From assembly GCF_051401765.1 (NCBI RefSeq), contig NC_135071.1:6178961-6242960 (forward strand): DNA of 64,000 nucleotides. The letters are read 5' to 3'. Of the stretch, positions 24,001-34,922 are shown piece after piece. Under the pieces are notes generated by a model. The model was not told the DNA's origin. It ran no database searches and was given only the letters and a program-made list of their open reading frames with translations. This DNA is from Calliopsis andreniformis. Taxonomy: Eukaryota; Arthropoda; Insecta; Hymenoptera; Andrenidae. The position numbers and the translations under genes were made by a program. The first letter of the stretch is position 1. Every line of letters begins with the position of its first letter.

Positions 24001-25070
24001 GTGAGAAGTAAGTATCAATATGATACTCAAGTAAATTATGTACCATGTAAGTATATGTACACATAGAGCACCATGTCTATGTCTACGTATACATATACTA
24101 CACAGTATTCGATACCTATACCTATACCTACATCTCCGTACATAAACAGAGAACCAAAGAAACATGTCTTCAAAATATAATTTACAAATGTCAAAGAAGT
24201 GTGTCATAGACACACATCACATATCAAGCCAAACGACTTCGTTTATCCAATGAGAATACTTACTAAAATCATTATTCAATTGATGATGACATCACATAGG
24301 TTTTTTTTATATTAATTAAAAGAGTAAATTACAAGATTGAGAAAATTATATTTCAAAAATGTTACTGACATCTAATTCAAAGGTTAGATCTATGTTCGTG
24401 AAAATCAAACGATGACTCGCAGTTGAGAATTTTCCAGATTTTAATTGTTAAAACATTTTTTTATTCTATAAAGTCGAAGAGTGATTAATAACGTGATAAC
24501 CGACAGCTGACAAGGTAGTCTTTAAGATCAAATAGTAACATAGACAAGGCGAATTATAAGCTTCATTACAAACTCTAGGTAAACGCCAGGTTCAATTAAA
24601 ATAGAAGTAACAAGGTTATTTTGCCTTTCTTTAAAGCAAATTAGGATACAGTCGCGTAGACAAGAGCTTATCTTGTAAGAAGCAATGTAATGGTGACTAC
24701 ATATTAATACATTATTATCTAAGAGATCTTTTAGATCCTCTTTGAGTTAATAAAAAAACGTTTTAACAAAGTTGTGATAATATTAACATGGAAATCGTTG
24801 ACACATTCGCACACGATTAAAGATAACTTCAATTAGCTGTCTACAGAATTATTAAATTACATTTTTGTTTTACGTGTTTTCTCCATTTATGTAAAAAATT
24901 CTATTCGATTCCATCATCAACTAAATAGCGTTTCTAGTTAGATATTTCTTCATTTTCCATACTCTTAACTTTTCAGCTTGCACACCAGCATGTCAAAGTC
25001 TCTCGCCCATGGATCACAGTCAAACAGTTGATACTTTTCAAACGTCTCCGCTTTATCAAAGTCCCAGCAC
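18001..25070. other. AT-rich DNA downstream of noc, no gene recognised
   Basis: Seven kilobases without a frame I can support. 20570-20720 and 23150-23400 are degenerate ttcaaattt/tttaaat low-complexity tracts. 24060-24130 is a tat/tac-rich stretch of short imperfect repeats. The 3' untranslated region of noc must start at 25070 and run leftward. A minus-strand AATAAA at 24460-24465 is one possible poly(A) signal, which I cannot confirm. A 46-codon frame at 22652-22792 is listed separately. Confidence 0.4.
22652..22792 (+). other. Small unassigned open frame (46 codons)
   Basis: It begins MKERFLSIMDDRLMMF and ends in TGA. It stands out because its composition is more protein-like than the AT-rich surroundings, and it follows a pyrimidine-rich stretch ending in ag that could act as a splice acceptor. 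I recognise no family and no partner exon. It may be chance. Confidence 0.2.
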
Positions 25071-26435
25071 TCATTGTGGCATCCCTGATGCAGCACCCAA
25101 CCGAGGAGTGCCGTATAGCGAATACGATGGAAAATAGGGTGATAGTCCTGCAGGAGTATGTGGGTGCGGGGGAGGAAGGGGAAGCCCTAGCGAGGACAAA
25201 GAAGGCGACAGCAGCGATGGTTTCCCATAGGGATGATAACGCGCAGTGGCAAGAGGGCTTAGAGGTGGAGTGGGGTAAGTCCTGGAGAACAGGGGGTGCG
25301 TGGGTGGCAGGCCCACCGAAGGCGACAGGAGTGAAAGCGCAGCAGCGTCTGCTGCCCCGTTAGTTGTAACGCTGGTATGGCTCCTGAGATGCTGTAACAG
25401 CTCGTCTGACGTGGAGAACCTCTTGCCACAGTAAGCAGTGTCTCCAGCGATCCAATTGCAGACGTAAGGGAGCTGTGAGACTGCAGCCAGTGCAGCCAAC
25501 TGCGCATGAGCATAGGCTGCGACACCTAGAGCTCCATAAGGCGTGCCAGGTTTGTGATCACACTGGGCGCAGCCAGCTGGACAAGAACCTGGTGCATTAG
25601 CGGAGGCTAGTTTCCCATTGGAGTTAGCTAACAAGTGAGAGTTCAACTGGCAGCCTGTGCAGTAGGGATCTCTGCAAATTGGCATCAGGGCATCTGGGCC
25701 TGAGGACGTCTTCAATCTAGCATAACTGAGGTAAGGGTTTCCTGGTACTAATCCACTCTTCAAGCTGGCATGATGCTGGGACATCAGGGAATTAGCTATC
25801 ACGTCCACAGGTATCTGTGGGCTATATCTTAGGTAGGATGTTGAGGACGCTAAACTTACTCCTGGTTTAAATGTTCCCAAAGGAAGATCTTTAATAGAAG
25901 GGTCAGTCATAGCTAACACTGCAGGGCTATAGGAAGGCTTCACTTGTATCGAGGGACTGCTGACAGCAGGTTGAGAAGTGGACGTTTCGAGCTGAGCTGA
26001 AGACAAACTTGTCGATATCCTCGAAGCAGGGGACTCCCTAGAGGCATCACCACTAGGAGTCGCAGTTTTTCGGCATTGTGGTGTCACAGCACGAACTGAC
26101 GATGCGCTCTGATTGCTAGGACATCGTTTATTGTTGCTACCAGGTGTTCTTGATCGCCCAGACATCGAGTGACTAGAAGCTGCCCGCTGTTCGTCAGGAC
26201 TAGACGTCTTTTCGCGACCCAGACAGGATTCGTAAGGTTTGAAGTTGGTTTTATTAAAGTCGGTCGCTGTCGAAGCCACTGGTGATGATTTATCTCGCGA
26301 CTGGTCCACTGATTTTGATGATTTGTTGTTGGATTTGTCCAACGAGCCTAGTAGAGATTTACTGGATGGTGTGTCGGCTCCTATTTGACTGCATGTCTGT
26401 GCGAGCAAGGCCAGAGGGCTTTTCTTCGCATCCAA
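25071..26435 (-). CDS. noc: No ocelli/Elbow zinc-finger repressor, terminal exon
   Basis: This exon encodes residues 22-475 of a NET-family (Noc, Elbow, Nlz, Tlp-1) nuclear co-repressor. In flies these proteins pattern eye, ocelli, appendages and tracheae and act with Groucho. It starts TTG GAT GCG after the acceptor ttctgatttcag (ag at 26436-26437). Visible features are the family-defining SPLALLAQTCSQIG (27-40), a Groucho-type FKPY motif (86-89), long Ser-rich linkers, a buttonhead-like CRDPYCTGC (275-283), and the single atypical C2H2 finger (C347, C357, H370, H374) followed by a Pro-rich tail ending SGMPQ. The stop TGA is at 25071-25073. The frame is intact. Noc and ElB are close paralogues and I cannot fully decide between them; noc is the better-known name. 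Confidence 0.93.
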   Translation of the reverse strand: MDAKKSPLALLAQTCSQIGADTPSSKSLLGSLDKSNNKSSKSVDQSRDKSSPVASTATDFNKTNFKPYESCLGREKTSSPDEQRAASSHSMSGRSRTPGSNNKRCPSNQSASSVRAVTPQCRKTATPSGDASRESPASRISTSLSSAQLETSTSQPAVSSPSIQVKPSYSPAVLAMTDPSIKDLPLGTFKPGVSLASSTSYLRYSPQIPVDVIANSLMSQHHASLKSGLVPGNPYLSYARLKTSSGPDALMPICRDPYCTGCQLNSHLLANSNGKLASANAPGSCPAGCAQCDHKPGTPYGALGVAAYAHAQLAALAAVSQLPYVCNWIAGDTAYCGKRFSTSDELLQHLRSHTSVTTNGAADAAALSLLSPSVGLPPTHPLFSRTYPTPPLSPLATARYHPYGKPSLLSPSLSSLGLPLPPPHPHTPAGLSPYFPSYSLYGTPRLGAASGMPQ

Positions 26436-28064
26436 CTGAAATCAGAATGAGAGCGTCAGAATCTTGAGGGTTGAGTTCCTTAAGTAACTAATTTGTTTAC
26501 GGTGGCTACTAAAAGTTTCCGGGAAAAGTGACATTTTGCTGCACTAATAAAATGAATTATTGTCAAGTTAAAAATGCGCTACATGAATTTAATATGTATC
26601 TTCACTTATGAAGTAGGGTCATATTAAATCGTTTGGGAGAAATATTATATTCAGCAAATAGTTAATTCTTCAAAAACGGAATATTTACATTTTTTAGTAC
26701 TGAAAAGTAATCTGGTAGGTATTTTCTAATATATGTTTACGTTATATTTACTACACCTATGTCTTTCGTTTTCTAATATATTTTTATAAGTTTTAATTCT
26801 AACGTAGGTGATGTAGGTAATGTTTCCGTTGTAACGTATACAATGTACATATACAACGAGAAAAATAATTCCATTGACATTAATATTAAAAGATGTGCAT
26901 CGCAAGGTTTTCAATCACTTTGCACATTCTACGCCCGTGAATATGTGTGTATTATTACAACGATGGATGTTGCTGTTGCTGTATAAGTGACACTGAAATT
27001 GACAACTTAATCAAGCAATGCATCAATTCTTTCAGTTGCTTGTAGCTTCTTTTAAAAAGATATTCATCGAAATATAATGTTAAGTCCTTCTCTTTAATAC
27101 CATATCTGATAATGTTTTGACAAATATCACTCCATATTTTTTTGATCGATTCTGTATTGACATACATACGAAAACTATTGAGAAATTTATTCCATATTCT
27201 TTACAAATATTCGAAAATAATGAAACGAAAATCAGTTACTAGTATCGGAATTAACAAAGTTATAGAAAAGCTCAGCTGTAAGATATCCATAGTCCTCGTT
27301 CGCGGAAAAAATATTAAGGTGAAGTTATTGAAGCCTCTTGTAAAATTTACAAAAATACTGTAACAGGTCTGAGTTTAGTACAATCAGTAAGAGCCGACTT
27401 TGTAGATTTAACAAACTTGTTCTGATTGTAGTCAATCTATTTTGTTAATTTTACAAAAGTCTACAACAAATCATGGAGAACTTATAGGTTAGTGACATCA
27501 CCACCGATTCCGATGATCTTTGGATATATTGTTAAGCTCATAATTCTGAACAACTTTTTCTTATATGTATATATAATAAGCAGTCGGCCTTAGATTTCGA
27601 AATATTTACAAAAAGCTATTGATACTATTACATTGAATTCTAGTTATACGTACGCGTCCGTTGCAGCACACGCTTTACTACAGTGGTTTCATCGAACAAA
27701 TTTACAACAAAAAAATTTACAAAACAATTTTGATCTGTAAAGGTATACGAAAACTAGAATTATTTAACATAAAAATTGAAAAAAAGAAAATAAAAACCTA
27801 TGGAGAGATTCGTCGAACGCAGAACCTGCAAATTAAGTCAGTATGTATTCGCACTTGACTATCGAACTTTCTTGTAAAGTTTGATGCAAAATGATTTATA
27901 AACCATCTTTACTTGCTACATTTTCATTTATGCAAGCGTCACTGACACTGAATCTCTCGTACTCTTCGCAACGGCTGTGAGACGTCACGTTATTTATACA
28001 TTTAAATAAACAACATGTATCATTATACAATGACGAAAACATTATAAGGATATATGTTTTTCTT

Positions 28065-28505
28065 AAAGCTACTCGTTTCAGGCCCAATTTCGCACAAAAT
28101 GTAATCTAATTAGGAATGCTATTATTTCGTTTGTAACGTAAAAATTCAAAATTCTATTTTATCCATATTTTGTTTTTTGGTTTATAGAAACAATCAATCA
28201 ATATTTAGTCAGTGAAAACAACGAAAATATACTAGTTTTTAAACAAATTGATATTTTCAAAAACTGTTTGCATACGTGGATTTATCATTAAAAAATACAC
28301 GATCGTACCACTTACACTATTTTGCTATATGCAATAATTTTCGAGATATTAAGCGCAATGTTTTCTACTCTAAACTTTCACGATGGTTTTCACCCCCTTA
28401 ACATGAATGAGAGCCAATAAAAAAAATATGTATTGAATATTTTCGGCTACTCTACAATCCCTGCCAAGTTTCATAAAAATCGGAGATTTACATCTAGCGA
28501 CATTC
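28065..28505 (-). repeat. Dispersed repeat, copy 2 (inverted copy at 2085-2545)
   Basis: Reverse complement aligns with 2085-2545. The right end of the homology (about 28505) stops about 15 bp before the MITE at 28521. No coding frame is seen. Confidence 0.55.
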
Positions 28506-28520
28506 CTTTGTTGGTGGAAC

Positions 28521-28772
28521 AAGTTGACCCAGTGGACAAGTCCAAAAACAAAAAATTCCCCAGACGATCCAACAGCTTATAAGGACCCACTGGGTCTAAA
28601 TTGATCCAATGGACAAAGGTAACCTAAATCTAACTACCGTGCATTCTATGTGTCAAGGATAGTTCAGTGTGCGTTATTTATTCCACTGGGTCAACTTAGA
28701 TCCACAGGGTCCTTAGAAAGTGTTGGGTTACCTGGGGGATTTTTTTTATGGACTTGTCCACTGGGTCAACTT
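28521..28772. mobile_element. Palindromic MITE
   Basis: The 23-bp left end 28521-28543 (aagttgacccagtgg then acaagtcc) is mirrored exactly by 28750-28772, and the similarity continues imperfectly inward to about 43 bp. A second inverted pair (28581-28615 and 28682-28716, core aggacccactgggtc) is itself related to the ends, so nearly the whole 252-bp unit can fold on itself. It is non-coding; the family is unknown. Confidence 0.75.
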
Positions 28773-29104
28773 ATTCACACTGTCACCAATTTCGAATTTT
28801 GCTTATAATTTTAAAATTAAGGCCGACCGTCTATTATAATATGCACAAGAGAAAGTTCAAAATCTCGTCGTCTTTAATATGTCCAAATATCATCGAAATC
28901 GGCAGTGGTATGACTAATCTGTAGATTCACCCGAATCCTATAAAAGTTTATCCTGCTTAAATATACTTAGGAAACTTTCGCAAGGTCTGCATGACCATCT
29001 TTTCCGTGTCGAACGCAATAGTATGCCTTCCAAAAATAAAACATTGTTGTTCAAAAACCAACAGTAACGTTAATTTTACACGCTAAGTTTTACAGTGGAG
29101 GAAG

Positions 29105-29790
29105 AAAATCAGGTTTAGAATATAAATCAAGTCTATAATATCATGTACACAAATCCCAGTAAAAATTTTAAGATAAAAACTTCATTTTTGTTCGAGTTAT
29201 TTTAATTTTAACCACTATAACTGTATACATTGACACGGAATAACTAAAATCCACCTGCTCTGTATATTGGTCCTTCTACCTCATGTAAAGTCTGTTCTAT
29301 TTGTAATTCTGCAGTTCATATAATCTTTCTGCACGCTTATATTTGCCAATACTTTTTCCTCATACCTATGTATTTTTAGTGAAGATTCACTTGCCATCGC
29401 TTCCTTTGTTTCATACGATTTATTTCATTTTTCTTCGGTCTACCCATTTTTAGAATAGAACAGTTTCTAAACTATGGAAATTATAGAAGTATACTTCATT
29501 CCCTGAAAGATTTCGTACAAACCGAAATTATATACAGTTATATGTTTACTATGCATACGCTACATTGATGTTTATATATTACGCTTATGTTTATGTTGTA
29601 TAGGTCAAAGTCAAACAGGTAGAGCTGACAAAATATTTTCAAATTTAACATACATCATGGATCAATACATACAGTTATAGTGTAGTCAATTAATGTTAAA
29701 ATTAAAGTAACTCGAACAAATATGAAGTTTTTAAGTTGAAATTTTTACTATAGTTTGTGTTCATGATATTGAAGAAAATTATGTATGGAT
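29105..29790. mobile_element. Fold-back element with ~120-bp inverted arms
   Basis: The arm near 29138-29240 (aatatcatgtacacaaa … ttgttcgagtta … ctataactgtat) matches the reverse complement of 29662-29775. The arms flank about 420 bp of non-coding DNA with no transposase. It is probably a decayed non-autonomous DNA transposon; exact ends are uncertain. Confidence 0.55.
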
Positions 29791-30484
29791 TTTTCAATCC
29801 AATATTTCTACATAATTTGATTCAGCGTAAAAAGTGCTATAAAAATATATTTTTTCAAAACTTTATCTAGAAAATTACAGTACTTTTCAACTGAATCCCC
29901 CCCTTAAGATCATTGAGATAAGTTTCATTAAAATGTATGAAAGTGTAGACTAGATAAATAACGCGATATTTTATTTTTGTTAAGGTCATTGGGTTCCGAT
30001 CACTCTTTCTTTTATTACTTTCCTCGTGTTTTATACACCATAACAAAGTGCTTGAAAATATCCCATTCAAATATATTTGGAAGCAGCTTTTCAACAAGTT
30101 CGAAGTCCTATATATTATCTTTAAACTTTGTAGTTGTCTAGACAAATATTCCAAATTGCGTCTAGTGATCTTTGGAAAGGAAATTTATTATGTGCTATCT
30201 ATGTTTGATTATTTTCTTTGGGATTTCATAAAAAAGCATTCTTGAAGAACGTGATTTGATTAGTTGTTTGTAGATATTTATTCTCGGGGATTTTTACAAA
30301 ACCAGACGACTTTAATTTCTGTTTAGATCCCCATTTGCACTGCACATGTGTCATGTGTTTGCGATACATATTAAAAGTTAAATAAAATGATACTTTTAGG
30401 ATTGCGTTTTTTCCTATTTGAACTTTAATTTTCAGTTAACGATGCCATTTAGTGAAGGAGCTACTAAACAGGAAAGTTGTTTGT

Positions 30485-30515
30485 TACAGTAATAATAATA
30501 ATAATAAAAAAAAAA
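30485..30515. repeat. AT-rich simple repeat
   Basis: A short (TAA)n tract runs into an A homopolymer. Confidence 0.8.
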
Positions 30516-31109
30516 TTTGTGGACCTCAGTAATTCTGGGAATCACAAATGGCATGGTAAGTACTGAGTCTAAGGTTTACCGTCAGAGTATGAACTGAGCT
30601 TCGTAACATTATTATTTTCAAAATAGAACCAAAGTAATTAGTAGTGGTTCTACTAGTGTACTGATTTTCTGAAACTACAAAATTGTTATGCAATAAGAAT
30701 TGCTTTCCAACTATTAAACCTCCTTTTTCTCTGAATTTCACAAAATGAATCAATGTAAATTCTTCTTCAATATAAGTACATTGAAACTTTTCATTACAAC
30801 GATTGTAAAAAACATACCATTCGAAGGAACTGAAATAAACAGCTGTCATGAGAGAAGGTTATAAATAATCTTCATAATACTTAAAAATTTCGAGGTCAAT
30901 TAACGTGGCATGACAGTGTAATGGTATTACTTATACAAAAGTTTCAAGGCGACACGTACCTAATAGTGAGTAACAGTGACAAAATTTAAATTCGAGTAGA
31001 ACTGATAGTAAAGAGTTCAACTTAAGTTATATGATTTCGTCTAACGCGGGTATATTGAACAATTGCGCATGCAAATAAAAGTGGGGCTGAAAACAATGGC
31101 GTCCAGTAA

Positions 31110-32448
31110 AACTTTTATATTACTACTTACGTATATCATTACCTTTTTATGGTGCCCAAAGTTAGTATAAAGAAAAAAAATAATAAACTCCATACTACGA
31201 ATATTTAATAATTGTAAAGATGCTAATTGTAGGCAGTTTCTATAGATTCTACTTTTTTGCCTAAAAATTACAAATATTTACTTTATTACCTAGTCTTTCA
31301 ACAAAAATACGTTCAATGAAACTACAAATTAAATGATTTCTAATTTCATGCAGCTTATTATTAAGTGTGACTTCACTTAGAATGATACTGACATAATTCG
31401 AAGAAGCAAAACTGCTAAGTCACACAGAAACGTGATACACAATATTTTGTAGTACTAGCTAGCACAGAAAAGATAAATAATATAAATAAATATCAGAATT
31501 ACAGTAAAAAATGTGTTAAACTCAAAAATAAAAAAATATACAGTATGTATCACAAGAGCATGGACGCGATATCTCAGTACAAATAAATCTTTTCTGTAAA
31601 AACTGTTACACAGATCGAAGGTACATCTATAAAACTAATAAGCACGCACTTAATAATGTGCCCAATCACCACCATCAGTGATTATTGCTTCACAACGTCT
31701 AGGCATACTTTCAACCACCTTTTCGGCATATGAGACAGGAAGAAATCTTCATATTTCTCGAATACAACCCCCAGTGTTTTCAATTTTAATACGTTTTTCT
31801 CGGAGTTTGTACTTCATTACAGACCAAACATTTTCGATTGTATTGGCATCGGGGGACTGAGATGGCCAATCTAACACGTTAATACCGTTCCCTGTTTTCC
31901 ATTATATACTAGGAGACCCCGTTCGTACAATTTAAGCATCTTCTGGGCATTTAAATTATCCGTAAAGATGCATAAGATCCCGAAACCCCGAACGTTGAGA
32001 CACCCCTAAACACGAACTTTTATTGGGTGTTTAATGCTTCTTTGGATAATTGTATTTCCACGGACAGGCCAGGCTCGTTTGATAGGAATCCAAGCCCAAA
32101 AAGATGACTCGTTACTGAACACAAGATTGTTCCAATCATGATCAACGTTTTCGTATGCCCATGCCAACCGATTTTGGACGTGCTTTGTTAAAAGCAATGG
32201 CTTTGAAATTGTACTACACCATGTAACTCTATTTTCTTCCAACCGACGCGACGTTTGATTGGTAACATGCTTATATTTATGCCCTTTTTTGCTAAAACTG
32301 TTTGTCCTTTATGTAAGGAAAATGTCGGATTTTTTCCTTGTATCGTTGCACCCACTTGTTTACAAATTCGCGAGCTTATGCAAATATTTTACTGCATCTC
32401 TAATAATCATTTTGGGTCCTTTCATTTTGGGCACTAACCTTGAAATAA
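31110..32448 (-). mobile_element. Tc1-like element, copy 2 (in noc intron)
   Basis: 1339 bp, same ends and length as 9989-11327, roughly 99% identical by eye. Differences noticed include atctcc/atcttc, gagacaacc/gagacaccc and ttttaggc/ttttgggc. The flanks differ from copy 1, so the unit boundaries are well defined. It lies antisense-neutral in the intron, on the same strand as noc. Confidence 0.8.
31650..32428 (-). pseudogene. Tc1-like transposase pseudogene, copy 2
   Basis: It shares all the lesions of copy 1: FSNES in place of FSDES, the TAG before Gly-Cys, the missing second-Asp block and the N-terminal stops. It has one extra stop: the Trp codon in REIWRF is TGA here (near 31748). The middle frame is intact at 32006-32242. 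Shared lesions mean the common source was already inactive. Confidence 0.8.
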
Positions 32449-33289
32449 TCTGAACTTCTCAGTGACAAAAATGATACTAAGAGAATTGGGGTTATTTCAT
32501 ATTAGAGGAGACTTTGTATGCTTTGACTAGCACAATCTTTGACCCATTTGGTATCAAATTTCACAGATATCGCGTCAACGTTCTTGTGGTACAGACTGTA
32601 TCAAACTTAGATGCATTTCAGTAAACATTATTTGAAATATAATTCTGAGTTTATTTGAAATAAAATTATAAATTGAGGCAGTAAGTAACTGTTCTAGTTG
32701 AAATAATAACTAAGTAGACTAGAAAATAAGGGTATATACATGTAACTTCTAAAACATTATTTTAACAAACAAATTGCTTGCAAATAATTGATTTAAGAAA
32801 TAACTAATTGAGTTATCTATAATTCTAGAAAATAACTATTAACAGTTTTTTAAATAAAAAAGTTGAACTCTGTTGATCATGTTGAACACATATTGAAATC
32901 AAATAATAAATACCTACGTTCCAAATAAAATAATTTCTCTTATAAATACATAAAACAGAGTATAACCCAATAAACAGTAAAATTAAAATTTTATCTCATT
33001 CATTTCAATACACGTTTATTTCGATAATAACCAATTCTACCTTCAATTAATGAATTATTTTATTCTATAGTTATCTCACTTTTGAAATACAGTTTTTTAA
33101 TCTTATTTCATATAAAAACAGTCATTTTGTCGATAATAAGAAAGATCTCATCTGATCTAACTTTAATAAATATCTCGTTGAAGATTTTTTAAAAATTTAT
33201 AACCTACTAAATTTTACGTTGTGATTATATAGGTTCTTCGCAATAAAAATTTTTATTTTTGTTTTCAGGCACCATTTCAACCACCTCTG

Positions 33290-33775
33290 TTCTCTTTAAC
33301 ACGCGCATCCCTGGTAAACAGTGCTACCAACGACAAAAAACCGTGACATAAAAACGAAAGAAAAGGAGAGAAAGGGTGGTACTAGCATTCGTTCATTTTT
33401 GGTTGTGCGCGCACACACTCTTGATTCCCTATCCGTGCAGCATTGTATTACCGAATCGCATTTTGATTTACGATGGCCGTAAATCAGCGAACGTTTGAAC
33501 AGAAACGTTGCCAGCACTCGGCTGTCCTCAAAATAGTTTACAGGAGTTAAAGCGTAAGAAGCGAAATGCGTTCCTGTCAAGATTAACGGAGCACGCCGAC
33601 AGTTGCAATTAATGGGCTGTCGAAACGATTGTCCTTCGTGGTATTTATTTCATGCCGAGTTAATTACGATCCGATTACGGCTGTTATTACATCGACACCG
33701 TTTCGACCACAGTTTAATTGCCGGTAATTTATTCAATTGACAGTTGCGCTCCAATTTCATGAGTACTTATCAAGT
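33290..33775. promoter_or_regulatory. Possible noc intronic enhancer
   Basis: This block is clearly less AT-rich than its surroundings, has no coding frame of substance, and contains homeodomain-type cores (taattaatggg reverse, gttaattacg) and a ttgacag motif. Such islands in long introns of developmental genes are often conserved enhancers. This is inference from composition only. Confidence 0.3.
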
Positions 33776-33919
33776 TTTTTGGTTTCACGATTTTCTAAGT
33801 TAAAGTGATGTTGCGTCTCTGAAGAGAATTGATTTGATGTTTGGAATGATTGTGAGATAATTTGCATTTGTGTGCTTCATGACTCATAGAAGATTTTACG
33901 CATGGTTTGTTTCTAGTAT

Positions 33920-34880
33920 CGTTTCGATATAAGCTTGCAACTTAAAACGAGAGGTTCAAAGTAAATGAAAACCTTGTATTTTAAAGTAAGATCAGTCTAA
34001 CTACCTAGCTACTTACATATATTTGCCTTCTTAAGGCTAAAAAGTAAGTTAAATAGAAGGGTACAGTGTTACTCAATATAAACTTGCGATTTGGAAACAA
34101 AACCTCAGAAAATGTTAAAATTTCCTTTCTAAAATTAATTTACACACTAGCAACATAAATTTGTCTTCTTAAATACAAAAAGAAACAGTTGTCTACATCG
34201 TTTCGATGCAAGTTCGTTACTTAGAATTAAAAACATTGATTTTTAAGACTAACTTACAGACAGGCAATTTATATTCATTTCTTCAAAGTCGAGTTGCACG
34301 CAAACCGTAAGAATATATTGTTGTCTTGATATAAGGTCAAGAAGAAACCATTCTCAAGAACAAGCTTCCTACATTACTTAAACTCTTAATTCCAAATCGA
34401 AAAATTGCTACAACAAGAAACATCTCACTTTCGTGAAAACAATCATCACGACAAGCTTATAACAAGAAAACTCAGATAAGCGCTAAAGACTGTGTAAGAA
34501 ACAGAAAAACAGAATTCTATTTCAAATGCAATGCTGTCTCAATATAAACTTGCGACTTGAAATCGGATAGAAGTTCAGAGAATTTAAGAAACTGATTCCT
34601 ACAGTTCAATTCACGCACGACAGTATAGTCTCGAAACAAATTCGCGATTTTAAAATCGGTAGAGAGCTTATAGAATACAAAGAAACTTGTCTTTCACAAG
34701 CTAGGATCAGGTAAAGTGCAAGAATAGTATGAGAAAAACACGAGTATCATCAAACCTGTATCGAGACAACACTATAGCAATTAAATTTTGCTTTTTTTTT
34801 GAAGATAGAACCAAAGAACGCCAAGACAACCAAAAACAGTTTCAAGAAAGCACGATCTCAGCGAGCTTGTATCAAGGCAC
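33920..34880. repeat. Degenerate quasi-periodic repeat in noc intron
   Basis: Variants of (c)tcgatataaacttgcgactt recur near 33922, 34072, 34197, 34320, 34450, 34535, 34630, 34745 and 34862, about 95-150 bp apart. Each is followed by an aaa-rich stretch and agaa/gag blocks. The copies are heavily diverged. Confidence 0.45.
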
Positions 34881-34901
34881 TTACTATACGTCACAAACAA
34901 G

Positions 34902-34922
34902 GCATATTATTATTATTATTTT
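34902..34922. repeat. (TAT)n microsatellite
   Basis: A short run of ATT triplets. Confidence 0.8.

Noticed and set aside
25028..25525. Frames opposite or overlapping the noc terminal exon
   Set aside because: They are shadows of the conserved NET protein frame in GC-rich DNA.
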